NCBI GenBank assembly: GCA_030442035.1
Contig: JAUJEA010000007.1
Coordinates: forward strand, 124,001-188,000
DNA length: 64,000 nt
Source of the DNA: Splendidivirga corallicola
GTDB lineage: Bacteria; Bacteroidota; Bacteroidia; Cytophagales; Cyclobacteriaceae
Direction: 5' to 3'
Shown: piece after piece, positions 17,421 through 26,095 of the stretch
Position numbering within the stretch: the first letter of the stretch is position 1
Layout of the letters: each line of letters starts with the position of its first letter
The notes under the pieces: generated by a model
What the model was told of the DNA's origin: nothing
Databases searched by the model: none
The model's input: only the letters and a program-made list of their open reading frames with translations
Made by a program: the position numbers and the translations under genes

Positions 17421-18797
17421 GTGGATAAAGAACTTGGTAAAATTTTAATTATTGATGATGATGAAGATGTATTGTTGGCAGCAAAACTCTTGCTTAAAAA
17501 GCATGCACATGAAGTTATTATAGAGAAAAATCCAAAGAAGATCCCTTTCTTAATGAATAATGACACTTATGATGTGATCCTCCTGGATATGAATTTCAGC
17601 AAGGATATTACAAGTGGAAAAGAGGGGTTCTATTGGTTAGAACAAATTTTAGATATTGATCCATCTGCGGTCGTTATTCTCATTACTGCCTTCGGTGATG
17701 TTGAAATGGCAGTAAAGGCATTGAAAGTAGGCGCCACAGACTTTGTGCTGAAACCCTGGCAAAATGAAAAGTTATTGGCGACAATCTCTACCGCTATCAA
17801 ACTTAAAAAATCCTATACGGAAGTGGATAAGCTCAAGCAGGCTAAAAAGCTGCTTGAAGATGACATGAATCAGCCTTTCAAGGATATTATTGGCCAAAGT
17901 GAGGCCATGAAAAATGTATTCTCAATTATAGACAAGGTGGCTAAAACTGATGCAAACGTATTGATTTTAGGAGAAAATGGAACAGGAAAGGAGTTGATCG
18001 CAAGGGCATTGCACCAGAAGTCAAGCCGGCAAGAGAATGTTTTTGTTGGTGTTGATATGGGTGCCATTACTGAAACGCTCTTCGAAAGTGAGCTGTTCGG
18101 TCATAAAAAAGGTTCTTTTACAGATGCCAAGGAGGATCGAGCCGGACGTTTTGAAGTAGCAAATAAAGGAACATTGTTCCTGGATGAAATTGGTAATTTA
18201 AGTTTACCATTGCAATCAAAGTTGCTTACTGTACTTCAAAGAAGGGAGGTAACAAGAATCGGCTCAAATAAAAGTGTACCCATCGACATCCGTTTAATTT
18301 GTGCTACTAACATGCCAGTTCATGACATGGTTGGTGACAATACTTTCAGACAAGACCTACTCTATCGGATCAATACAGTGGAAATAAGATTACCTGCATT
18401 GCGGGAGAGACTGGAGGATATTCCTTTGCTGGCTGAACATTTCATGAAAGTTTATTGTGGTAAATACAGAAAGCAGATAAAGAAAATGTCAGCAGCAACA
18501 TTGAAGCGATTGCAGAAATATTCCTGGCCTGGTAATATCAGGGAACTGCAACATGCAATAGAAAGAGCGATAATCATGAGCGAGGGAAGTACATTGAATC
18601 CTGAAGATTTTTTCTTCTTGGCAGATAAGACTGAAACAAAAAATGAATCTGATGACAATTTCAATCTTGATGAAGTAGAAAAAAATGTGATTCAAAGAGC
18701 GATTAACAAACACTCCGGTAATATTTCAAAGGCGGCAAAGGAACTTGGATTGACAAGGGCTTCGCTTTATCGAAGGTTAGAAAAACATGGACTTTAA
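17421..18797 (+). CDS. NtrC-type sigma-54 response regulator (pair 1)
   Basis: 458 residues from a GTG start. Receiver domain 1-125 with acidic pocket IDDDED and phospho-acceptor Asp56 (LLDMN); AAA+ domain about 155-385 with Walker A GENGTGKE (184-191), the sigma-54 contact loop GSFTDA (231-236; GAFTGA in proteobacteria) and Walker B LFLDEIG; Fis-type HTH at the C-terminus (ISKAAKELGLTRASLYRRLE). It activates sigma-54 RNA polymerase after phosphorylation, presumably by the kinase whose gene overlaps it by 11 nt. A candidate sigma-54 promoter in front suggests autoregulation. Confidence 0.92.
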   Translation: MDKELGKILIIDDDEDVLLAAKLLLKKHAHEVIIEKNPKKIPFLMNNDTYDVILLDMNFSKDITSGKEGFYWLEQILDIDPSAVVILITAFGDVEMAVKALKVGATDFVLKPWQNEKLLATISTAIKLKKSYTEVDKLKQAKKLLEDDMNQPFKDIIGQSEAMKNVFSIIDKVAKTDANVLILGENGTGKELIARALHQKSSRQENVFVGVDMGAITETLFESELFGHKKGSFTDAKEDRAGRFEVANKGTLFLDEIGNLSLPLQSKLLTVLQRREVTRIGSNKSVPIDIRLICATNMPVHDMVGDNTFRQDLLYRINTVEIRLPALRERLEDIPLLAEHFMKVYCGKYRKQIKKMSAATLKRLQKYSWPGNIRELQHAIERAIIMSEGSTLNPEDFFFLADKTETKNESDDNFNLDEVEKNVIQRAINKHSGNISKAAKELGLTRASLYRRLEKHGL

Positions 18798-20163
18798 AAA
18801 CTTTAGAGTAAATATCGTTGTCAGGGTGCTCTTGATCATCCTGACCATCTTTTTATTGGCAAATCTTGTCAACGATTCCAATGATGACCTGATAGTTCCC
18901 TCTTTGATAACGGTATTGTTGATACTCCAAATATTATCATTGATAAAATTCCTTGAAAAAACAAACAGAGAGTTGGCCGGTTTTCTAAACTCAATCAAAT
19001 ATGATGATTTTTCACATACTTACCCCACAACCGGCTCCGGGAGTTCTATGGATATGCTGTACAGAGAGTTCAACAAAGTAATGAACAAGTTCAGGGAAAT
19101 CCGGGCGGAAAAGGAAGCGCATTATCACTATTTGAAAACAATAGTACAACATGTGGGGATTGGTTTAATTACTTTTAATAAAGAAGGTGAAATACAAATC
19201 ATCAATACGGCTGCCAAAAGGCTCTTTAAAATAAACCAGATAAAAAATATTAATGGTCTTCGGTCATTGAGTGAAACGCTGGTGGAAAGTTTCTTCCGCC
19301 TGAAAACCGGAGGGAGGGACCTTATTAAAATAGACCATGGAGGGGATAATGTTCAGCTGGCCATTTATGCCATTGAACTGACTTTGAGAGGAGAAGAATT
19401 TAAGTTGATATCCGTTCAGAATATTCAAAGCGAGTTGGAGGAGAAAGAAATGGAAGCCTGGCACAAGCTTATTCGTGTTCTGACACACGAAATTATGAAC
19501 TCTGTAACTCCAATTTCATCTTTGGCCGCTACGGTAGAGGAGGAACTTGGTTCCCAGTTGGATAATAATGAGGAAATGAACACCATCCCCAATGATGAAA
19601 TTCAGGATTTACAATTGGCTGTAAGTACAATTCACAGAAGAAGTGAGGGACTCATTCGATTTGTAAGCGATTTCCGAAACCTCACAAGGATTCCTGAACC
19701 GAAATTGGAGAATGTGAGGGTCATGGATCTTTTCGACCGTATTATCACTTTGATGAGTTATGAATTTGAGGAAAACGATATCAATGTTTCGGTCAGCGTA
19801 GTTCCGGAAACACTCGTACTTAACATTGATCAAGAACTTATAGAACAGGTCTTGATCAATCTTATTAAAAATGCCAGCCAGGCCATGGTTCAGGATGATG
19901 ATGATCCTGAAAATCCAAAGGAGAAGAATCTAACGCTTAAAGCCTATCAGGATAGTAAACATACCTTCATCATTATTAAAGATAATGGTCCTGGTATTGA
20001 AGAAGAGGCACTTACAAAAATCTTTATTCCATTTTTTACCACTAAGAAAGATGGCTCAGGCATTGGATTGAGTTTAAGCCGTCAAATCATGAGACAACAC
20101 AATGGTATTATTACTGCAAAATCAACAATAAATCAAGGCACAGAATTCACACTTAGGTTTTAA
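18787..20163 (+). CDS. NtrY-like sensor histidine kinase (pair 1)
   Basis: 458 residues. Two membrane helices close together (about 8-28 and 34-54) with almost no periplasmic loop, then a linker, a PAS domain (about 118-215), a dimerisation/phospho-acceptor region with His in RVLTHEIMNSVTPIS, and HATPase_c with N box LINLIKNASQAM, G1 DNGPGIEEE, F box IPFFTTKKDGSG and G2 GIGLSLSRQIM. The short loop means it probably senses a cytoplasmic or membrane cue. Starts within the regulator gene (11-nt overlap), implying translational coupling. The second pair at 24773-27461 is organised identically. Confidence 0.9.
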   Translation: MDFKNFRVNIVVRVLLIILTIFLLANLVNDSNDDLIVPSLITVLLILQILSLIKFLEKTNRELAGFLNSIKYDDFSHTYPTTGSGSSMDMLYREFNKVMNKFREIRAEKEAHYHYLKTIVQHVGIGLITFNKEGEIQIINTAAKRLFKINQIKNINGLRSLSETLVESFFRLKTGGRDLIKIDHGGDNVQLAIYAIELTLRGEEFKLISVQNIQSELEEKEMEAWHKLIRVLTHEIMNSVTPISSLAATVEEELGSQLDNNEEMNTIPNDEIQDLQLAVSTIHRRSEGLIRFVSDFRNLTRIPEPKLENVRVMDLFDRIITLMSYEFEENDINVSVSVVPETLVLNIDQELIEQVLINLIKNASQAMVQDDDDPENPKEKNLTLKAYQDSKHTFIIIKDNGPGIEEEALTKIFIPFFTTKKDGSGIGLSLSRQIMRQHNGIITAKSTINQGTEFTLRF

Positions 20164-20305
20164 CAATCTCTACTAAAAATGCTTTCATCTTCTGAAACAA
20201 AAAGCGAAAAAAACTTCTTTTAGTGCACTAATAAATGTAGTTGAATATTATTTTTGATCTAAGAATTAAAAAGTTAAATTTATCGCCGAAATCACTATCG
20301 TAAGT

Positions 20306-20539
20306 ATGGAAGACATTGGCAATGCAGTAAAAAAGATACTTGTTGATAAGTTAGGAATTGCCCCTACGGAAGTCACTCTAGATGCTAATTTTGTAAAGGA
20401 TTTAGGCATAGATTCATTGGATTATGCAGAACTGGTAATGGAGTTTGAACAAGCATTTGATATTAGAATACCGGATGAGGATGCCGAACAGTTGCAAACT
20501 ATTGAGCAAACGGTGGAATACATAAGATCCAAAACTTAG
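20306..20539 (+). CDS. Acyl carrier protein
   Basis: 77 residues, fully typical ACP with DLGIDSLDYAEL; Ser37 is the phosphopantetheine attachment site. Unlike the main fatty-acid acpP it is not beside fabF or rnc but stands alone, between a kinase gene and a convergent SDR gene, so it may be a second, specialised ACP; no ketosynthase or AMP ligase is nearby. Confidence 0.88.
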   Translation: MEDIGNAVKKILVDKLGIAPTEVTLDANFVKDLGIDSLDYAELVMEFEQAFDIRIPDEDAEQLQTIEQTVEYIRSKT

Positions 20540-20590
20540 AACTTAAGTTCACCATTTTTCATTTCATAAACCTTAATACTTTCTCACTGA

Positions 20591-20644
20591 TTTTGTTGGT
20601 AGCAACAAAAACTGTTAATCGATTTAATTTCATCCTAACAGTTT
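20591..20644. terminator. Paired hairpins between the convergent ACP and SDR genes
   Basis: Two consecutive stems: TTTTGTTG/CAACAAAA (20591-20598 with 20603-20610, 4-nt loop) and AAACTGTTA/TAACAGTTT (20609-20617 with 20636-20644). They share two bases, so only one may form at once. No long T run follows; a terminator role is inferred from position. Confidence 0.35.
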
Positions 20645-20699
20645 AAAGGAACTTAACAATGTGAGGGATTTCATTATTGCTAAGATTTTGGGTATTTTT

Positions 20700-21512
20700 T
20701 CAAATGTTGAATGGCTCAATTTGCCTTCCATCAATATCTCTGAAACCATACTCCTTACCCAGATCTCCTACTTTCAAAGCACTTCCATTTTTGGTGAACA
20801 TGTTGGGGTCCTTATACAGATTGACAATGCCTCTTCCAACAAATCTTGGTGAATGTGTTAATTTGAGTTGATCTTCTGATATGCCTGATGTAACTCTTTC
20901 TGTAGCTGTAAAGCCAGGGTAAATCGCCACAGATGTTACGGAATACTCTTTCAATTTTTCCGATACGGCAAATGCCAGCCTGGTAGTGGTATATTTTGCT
21001 ACATCATATTGCACATCTCCCAAGAATTTATTCTCATCTCCAAATGAAATATGGACATTCAAAGGTTTTTTAGATCGAATTAACAGCGGTGATAAAAACT
21101 TCACCGTCGTATAATGTGCTCTAACCCCACTATTCATCATTTTATCCCATCTTGTAATGGATTGGTCCCAAATAGGCAATTCAAACAGACTTCCATCATA
21201 CTCCTCATAACCACCCCAAACGTTGTTAACCAGGATATCTAATCTACCAGTTTCTTTTTGAATTTTTTCTGCCAGCTGCGCTATATCTTGATCATTTGTG
21301 TGATCACAATAGACGGCAATCCCTTTTCCACCTGCTTGCTCAATTATTTCGGCTGTTTCATTGATAGTTCCAGGCAAATTATCTGTTGTACCACTGTTTC
21401 TTCGACTTCTGCCTGTTACAAATACTGTCGCACCAGCTAAACCCAGTTCATGGGCGATACCCTTTCCCACGCCCCGACTACCTCCTGTAACCAATGCGAC
21501 TATATCTTTCAT
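20700..21512 (-). CDS. Short-chain dehydrogenase/reductase (DHRS1-like)
   Basis: 270 residues with the SDR Rossmann fold: TGGSRGVG at residues 9-16 (NAD(P) binding, with GRSRR after strand 2 suggesting NADP), LVNNVWGG in place of the NNAG motif, and catalytic YDVAK. The insertion GGYEEYDGSLFELPIWDQ is typical of the DHRS1-like subgroup. Substrate unknown. Cytoplasmic; single gene. Confidence 0.88.
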   Translation of the reverse strand: MKDIVALVTGGSRGVGKGIAHELGLAGATVFVTGRSRRNSGTTDNLPGTINETAEIIEQAGGKGIAVYCDHTNDQDIAQLAEKIQKETGRLDILVNNVWGGYEEYDGSLFELPIWDQSITRWDKMMNSGVRAHYTTVKFLSPLLIRSKKPLNVHISFGDENKFLGDVQYDVAKYTTTRLAFAVSEKLKEYSVTSVAIYPGFTATERVTSGISEDQLKLTHSPRFVGRGIVNLYKDPNMFTKNGSALKVGDLGKEYGFRDIDGRQIEPFNI

Positions 21513-21587
21513 TCTATCTTTATTTTACATTAGATATTCCACCCATGGAAAGCATCTAACCTCAGTGTCTTTAATGATTTAAACTCC

Positions 21588-22298
21588 TCATGTCTTCTCC
21601 TGGTTGTCCTCTTCCTTTTCAAAGCCTTCAATCTCCTTTAAAAAAGACAGAACATTATTCAGCGAAAAGTTTACAGATTGATCTGTCAAGAAAGATTCCC
21701 TTTCCATTTTTGCCCAGAATTTTGAATCACCATTCACATTATCATATTTCTTAAGTAGCCAAAAAGCCAATGGAAACCAAATCACTAGCATTCCTACGTG
21801 TATAATTACTACTATAGGTGCCTTCACCCAAATAGCCGGGATTAGTAATGATAGATCCCATTGGAATACCAACGTAATCATTAACCAAAAATACAGGTTA
21901 CAAAAAATGAAGATAAATCGATTATGCTTTATTCTCCTAATCTTGAGCTTCTCTATCGCTTTTTGCAATTTTATAATAGGCTCCGAATAGTTGATTTTTG
22001 ACAATCCTTCCAGTTGCCAAACATTTTTATAAAAAACGATCTTAGATAAAACAAGCATTAAAAGTGCTGGAATAGCAATTGGTAAATTGGATAAATTCTC
22101 AATCAAAACTAACCATGAATAAATGATTACGATGAGGTTAAAAAGCATAAATAAGATGTTAAAAAAGATTAGTTTATTTAGTGCATGACTAATTTTACTT
22201 TGTCGCGATTCTTTAAACAGTCTGATGACCAAATCGTTTTGATTTCCTTGTCCGCTGTATTGATTTCCCCATTGTTGTTGTAAATCCTGCAAATTCAT
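21588..22298 (-). CDS. Integral membrane protein cotranscribed with an ECF sigma factor
   Basis: 236 residues. A hydrophilic N-terminus (MNLQDLQQQWGNQYSG) is followed by four hydrophobic segments (about 44-66, 74-96, 120-142, 150-172) and a cytoplasmic tail. The start overlaps the sigma gene stop by 4 nt (ATGA), so it is translationally coupled and is the best candidate for a sigma-linked regulator, although it lacks the usual zinc-binding anti-sigma motif HxxxCxxC. Many Bacteroidota sigma genes have such four-helix partners; function is unproven. Confidence 0.6.
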   Translation of the reverse strand: MNLQDLQQQWGNQYSGQGNQNDLVIRLFKESRQSKISHALNKLIFFNILFMLFNLIVIIYSWLVLIENLSNLPIAIPALLMLVLSKIVFYKNVWQLEGLSKINYSEPIIKLQKAIEKLKIRRIKHNRFIFIFCNLYFWLMITLVFQWDLSLLIPAIWVKAPIVVIIHVGMLVIWFPLAFWLLKKYDNVNGDSKFWAKMERESFLTDQSVNFSLNNVLSFLKEIEGFEKEEDNQEKT

Positions 22299-22801
22299 TG
22301 TGATATTGTTTTTTCTTGAAACTTCTTTTTTAGATGTTGTTTAATTCTTGATATTTTGGTAGCAACATTGGTTTTTGAAATCCCCAATGTCGAAGCAATT
22401 TCTTCGTGACTATACTTATCCAAATACAATAGGATCAGTGCCTTGTTTAATTCATCTAATTGTGAGATATAATGATAGAGCATTCTAACATTTTCAGATG
22501 AATCATCATCTTCTCCACCATCCACAAAAACTGATTCCTGCTGAATTGTTTCCCTGAGCGTATTTCTTCTATACGTTTTTCTATAAAAGGAAATCGCTAC
22601 ATTCAGGGCTATTTTATACATCCAGGTTGATAGCTTAAATTGATCATTGTATCTATTCCAGGATTTCCATAAATGGATGGTTATCTCCTGAATAAGATCA
22701 TCTCTGTCCTCAACATTCTTGCAATAAGAATTGGCCACCTTCCGGATGATTCCCTGATTGTCTTGTAGAACCTCAATAAATCTTTCTTCGCTCAGGTGCA
22801 T
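22295..22801 (-). CDS. ECF-family RNA polymerase sigma factor
   Basis: 168 residues with sigma region 2 (about 10-80: ANSYCKNVEDRDDLIQEITI, then WKSWNRYNDQFKLSTWMYKI) and region 4 HTH (about 108-160: LYLDKYSHEEIASTLGISKT followed by NVATKISRIKQHLKK). Region 1.1 and 3 are absent, so it is an ECF sigma factor. It overlaps the membrane-protein gene downstream. Its target promoters cannot be read here. Confidence 0.92.
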   Translation of the reverse strand: MHLSEERFIEVLQDNQGIIRKVANSYCKNVEDRDDLIQEITIHLWKSWNRYNDQFKLSTWMYKIALNVAISFYRKTYRRNTLRETIQQESVFVDGGEDDDSSENVRMLYHYISQLDELNKALILLYLDKYSHEEIASTLGISKTNVATKISRIKQHLKKKFQEKTISQ

Positions 22802-22995
22802 TGTTTATTGTTTTACCTGATTATTCGCTTGAAATCTAAAAAAATCACAGGGGAGGTCAAAAAATAATGGGAAAGAGGTTCCTTTTTAAATAGATATCGA
22901 ATTATTATAACTTGAATGTCCTTCCACTTCTCATGGTTTTTGAATCGCAAGAAATTTTGCATTGGCCTAACCAAATGCTTGATCCATCATTTTGG

Positions 22996-23574
22996 TCATG
23001 ATCTATGAAATCTATCTTCTGACCATTTAGAGGGGTTATTTTTGATATAATTCGAAATATTTTGGAACGATGGATAATTACGTATTATATGATCATGATA
23101 TCGTGGCTGCCAGGCAAAATCGGCGTGAATGTGACGGGCATTTTTGGTCACCCCAATTTTAAAACCACGAATGATGGATGCCAGGTTTTTAGATTGTGGA
23201 CCGAATTTGTTTTTAGGTTTGGTATGATCATTATGCGATTGTGGTGGTAGAGACACAAAATTTTGTGTCTCTTGATCATCGTCTAAACGTCCATCACCTG
23301 GTTTATCAATGATAATAATACCATGTACATGATTCGGCATGATAATATGATTTCCCAATTTCACAAATGGGAAATGTTTGGGTATTTCCAACCAACACGT
23401 ATTGGCAATTACACCAATTTCTGATAACCGCATTTCACCCTTCTTGATATTTCCAAAATAACATATCCTATCTTGAGTGCAGATAGTTACAAAATAGGTT
23501 GCATTCCATCCGTAATCCCACCACGAAGCACGTGTGGTTGCAATACGATATTTGTTTTGATATAGATCTTTCAC
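22996..23574 (-). CDS. REP-associated tyrosine transposase (RAYT, IS200-like Y1 family)
   Basis: 192 residues of the Y1 transposase family: WNATYFVTICTQDRICYFG at the N-terminus, the HUH metal site in IMPNHVHGIIII, and the C-terminal helix with nucleophile Tyr near PRYHDHIIRNYPSF. It is intact and single-copy here. A 24-bp palindrome lies in frame in the middle of the gene (23249-23272), encoding QETQNFVSL, which looks like an inserted copy of the repeat family that such transposases process. Confidence 0.85.
   Translation of the reverse strand: MKDLYQNKYRIATTRASWWDYGWNATYFVTICTQDRICYFGNIKKGEMRLSEIGVIANTCWLEIPKHFPFVKLGNHIIMPNHVHGIIIIDKPGDGRLDDDQETQNFVSLPPQSHNDHTKPKNKFGPQSKNLASIIRGFKIGVTKNARHIHADFAWQPRYHDHIIRNYPSFQNISNYIKNNPSKWSEDRFHRS
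23249..23272. repeat. Perfect 24-bp palindrome inside the RAYT gene
   Basis: Two 12-nt arms meeting at 23260/23261 with no loop; the left arm is AGAGACACAAAA. It sits in the least conserved stretch of the transposase, between the HUH motif and the C-terminal helix, without breaking the frame. Confidence 0.85.
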
Positions 23575-23665
23575 GCTGGTCTTGTATCATTTAAATGGTC
23601 GGAGTCCATCAAATTACAAAACCATTTTCCAAATTCCTAGTCATCCAAAATATCCTTTCTAATAC

Positions 23666-23680
23666 TGGACACACTGTCCA
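23666..23680. promoter_or_regulatory. Palindrome TGGACA-N3-TGTCCA upstream of the metalloprotease-like gene
   Basis: A perfect 6+6 inverted repeat, centred 73 bp upstream of the -24 GG of the candidate promoter at 23745. The same 15-bp motif occurs at 28423-28437 with the same spacing to another -24/-12 element. The two sites flank the second NtrC-type operon, whose regulator is the obvious candidate to bind them. Confidence 0.5.
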
Positions 23681-23744
23681 ATTCCATGCACTTTTATTTT
23701 GACAAAAACTTGTTTAAGTTATTGATTATAAGATAGTTAATTCA

Positions 23745-23760
23745 TGGCATTTCTGTTGTA
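23745..23760 (+). promoter_or_regulatory. Candidate sigma-54 promoter of the HEFGH protein gene
   Basis: TGGCAT, 5 nt, TTGTA: one mismatch in each of the -24 (TGGCAC) and -12 (TTGCA) boxes. Transcription would start near 23771, 20 nt before the ATG at 23791. Confidence 0.4.
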
Positions 23761-23790
23761 TAGCTCAGCTTAAATTAAAGGACCTACAAC

Positions 23791-24603
23791 ATGTTTAGCA
23801 GCGCCAGACCAACCAGTAAAAATCAAGCCCAGTCTAATGTTTTCTTCGGTTTCATACGTTTTGTATTCCTCTTTCTGGGCCTCACCTTGTCTTCCCTTAC
23901 CAGGTCATGTCCCCAGGAATCTAATGGGAATTTAAACGAGGGGATCTATGGCATTAAAAATAGTTATGCGGTGGAATTACAAGAGTGGACCGATCATATA
24001 AATAAGACAAAAGAGCTCATAGGAAACATGGCAATGGATGTCGAAAAACAAAAAAAAATGAAGGGAGTTTTGAAGCAAATGCTTGCTAAAAGAGATGATC
24101 TTCTTAGAAATTATAATAGAACACAAGAGATCATCCTAACCTTAAAACTAATTGATCCAGTGCTTTTTAATGAAATTGATCAAATTAAAGATAAAGAGGG
24201 TAGCAGAGTTGCTGTATATGTAAAGGCAATTGATAAGTTCGGTGAAAAGAATGGTATATATGCTACAACCAATCTGGATCAATGCAAGGGAAATGAAAAT
24301 ATATACACTTCTCCTTATGGCGATAGAACCGTTTCAGTCACCGTAAATTCCGGACAGGAAGCAGTATTGTTATTGGCGCATGAATTTGGTCATGTTAAAT
24401 ACCAAGTCCCAAACCTTGCATTCTATTATAAGTACTTTAAAGAGACCTATCTCAAGGATGGATTTAACCCTGCTGTACCAGGACACTTTTCCAAAGATCC
24501 TAGTCGTTTATCGGTCAAAAAAACTTTGACCAGGTTCAAAAGATTGTATCGACAATATAAGCAAGATACCAAGCACACTGATGAGATTTTCGTCTCACAT
24601 TGA
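23791..24603 (+). CDS. Exported putative zinc metalloprotease-like protein (HEFGH motif)
   Basis: 270 residues. An N-terminal hydrophobic stretch (17-37) ending SLTRSC makes a signal peptide, perhaps with lipidation at Cys40. Residues 60-115 are charged and helical (probable coiled coil). The core has AVLLLAHEFGHVKYQVPN, a complete HExxH zinc signature at 197-201, with Tyr-rich sequence after it and His/Asp residues near the C-terminus (KHTDEIFVSH) as possible third ligands. The family is not recognised. It stands alone behind a candidate sigma-54 promoter and palindrome, beside the NtrC-type pair 2, its probable regulator. Confidence 0.6.
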   Translation: MFSSARPTSKNQAQSNVFFGFIRFVFLFLGLTLSSLTRSCPQESNGNLNEGIYGIKNSYAVELQEWTDHINKTKELIGNMAMDVEKQKKMKGVLKQMLAKRDDLLRNYNRTQEIILTLKLIDPVLFNEIDQIKDKEGSRVAVYVKAIDKFGEKNGIYATTNLDQCKGNENIYTSPYGDRTVSVTVNSGQEAVLLLAHEFGHVKYQVPNLAFYYKYFKETYLKDGFNPAVPGHFSKDPSRLSVKKTLTRFKRLYRQYKQDTKHTDEIFVSH

Positions 24604-24772
24604 TACAGCAAATTGATCATTAGCAATGGGTATTTGGAGTAATTATAGGGCTTAAAAGTGGTATGCTGAGAAGACGACAAGAGAATAATCCATATCTGAC
24701 TGGTAGAATCATACTTTAAAAGATTCAATAGAACTTTAAGAAAGTTGTTGGATCAGAGAGAAATGTCTTATA

Positions 24773-26095
24773 TTATGGGACCTGCTGCCGTTTAAATTCG
24801 ATCTGAAAGGTGGTGAGGTTATGGCCGTTAGTTTCCAGGCGAAATCTCAGGTCATGATTGATTAATATTTCCTTAATGATTGTTAATCCCAATCCCTGTC
24901 CTTTTATTTTGGTACTGAAAAAGGGTGAAAATAATCGATGCTTGATTTCCGGAGAAATTCCCATACCATTATCCTGGACGTTGAGAATGATTTGTGACGA
25001 CCGATGTGTAAAAAAAACTTTAATTTCACCATTCTTTTTAATGGCTTCAATTGAGTTTTTAATGATATTCAATAAAACCTGCTCCATCTGCTTAACATCA
25101 ATATCAAAATAAAGTGGGGTATCACTTAATGCTACGTTCAGGTCAATACTTCTTTTTTGGCACTCCGGATGCATCAATGTGAAAGTTGATTTAAGAAGGT
25201 TATTTAAATCATATGGCTCTTTCTGAGGCTCACTGATACGGACGACATCAGCAAAATTTTTCATCAGGCTGATCAAACTTTCGTTCCGTTGGATGGCTAC
25301 GACCAACGCATTTTCATAATCAACACGATCTATCTTACTGATTTGATTTTTATAATTCAGTGCGGAATTTAAAATGGAATTAATGGCACCAATAGAATTG
25401 TTTATTTCATGAGACATAAGACGGATCACTTTTTCATAAGCAACTTTCTCAGTTTTCAACATTTCTGTTGTAAAGTCCTGTAGCATGATGAAATAATGAT
25501 GAAATCCTCCATTGAAAAACCGGGACTTCTGGCATTTATAATATTGGACACTATCAATTTGAATGACCTTAGAATCGCCATCGTTTAAATGATACAACTC
25601 ATCTGCCAGCTTACTTTCCAAAGTATTCAATTTTTTACCGGTAATATCATTTTCATTCAAGCCAAATAACAACAGCGCCGCACGATTGAAGGTCACAATG
25701 TTTTGGTCGGAATCCAGGATAATGATCCCAGTTGGTGAAGCTTGTATGAGCTGATCCAAAAACAGGTGTTGCTGGCGTTGATGTACCCGTTCTTTTTGTA
25801 TCTCTTCTATCATCTTATTACACGCCTCTACCAACTTATCCATTTCAGGCTGGCCTGTTTTTAGAAATCTGGAGTTAAAATCATGATGCCTTGAATGGCA
25901 GATCTTAGATGAAAAGATCGTCAATGGATTGGTAATCCGTTTATATAGTTGAAAGAAGGTTAGTAAAGAGAGCAGTAGAACGATTTCAATGGCTATCACT
26001 AAATATATGTTTTCCGGCCATGTCGATAAAAGAAGTAATACCAATAAGGCATGAATAATTACAATGAGTAATACCAATTTAGTCCTAGGCTTCAT
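24773..26095 (-). CDS. NtrY-like sensor histidine kinase (pair 2)
   Basis: About 440 residues. Two membrane helices near the N-terminus (LVLLIVIIHALLVLLLL and a following segment) with a very short loop, a HAMP-like linker, a PAS domain around 115-210 (TGIIILDSDQNIVTFNRAAL), phospho-acceptor His in RLMSHEINNSIGAIN, and HATPase_c with N box LLNIIKNSIEAI, G1 DNGMGISPE, F box SPFFSTK and G2 GQGLGLTIIKEIL. ATG 26095 (MKPRTKLVLL) gives an 11-nt overlap with the regulator gene, exactly as in pair 1; an ATG at 26137 would overlap by 53 nt and is less likely. Confidence 0.9.
   Translation of the reverse strand: MKPRTKLVLLIVIIHALLVLLLLSTWPENIYLVIAIEIVLLLSLLTFFQLYKRITNPLTIFSSKICHSRHHDFNSRFLKTGQPEMDKLVEACNKMIEEIQKERVHQRQQHLFLDQLIQASPTGIIILDSDQNIVTFNRAALLLFGLNENDITGKKLNTLESKLADELYHLNDGDSKVIQIDSVQYYKCQKSRFFNGGFHHYFIMLQDFTTEMLKTEKVAYEKVIRLMSHEINNSIGAINSILNSALNYKNQISKIDRVDYENALVVAIQRNESLISLMKNFADVVRISEPQKEPYDLNNLLKSTFTLMHPECQKRSIDLNVALSDTPLYFDIDVKQMEQVLLNIIKNSIEAIKKNGEIKVFFTHRSSQIILNVQDNGMGISPEIKHRLFSPFFSTKIKGQGLGLTIIKEILINHDLRFRLETNGHNLTTFQIEFKRQQVP

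Noticed and set aside
20661-20871. Plus-strand frames of about 63 codons opposite the end of the SDR gene
   Set aside because: Antisense to a conserved coding region; no supporting motif.
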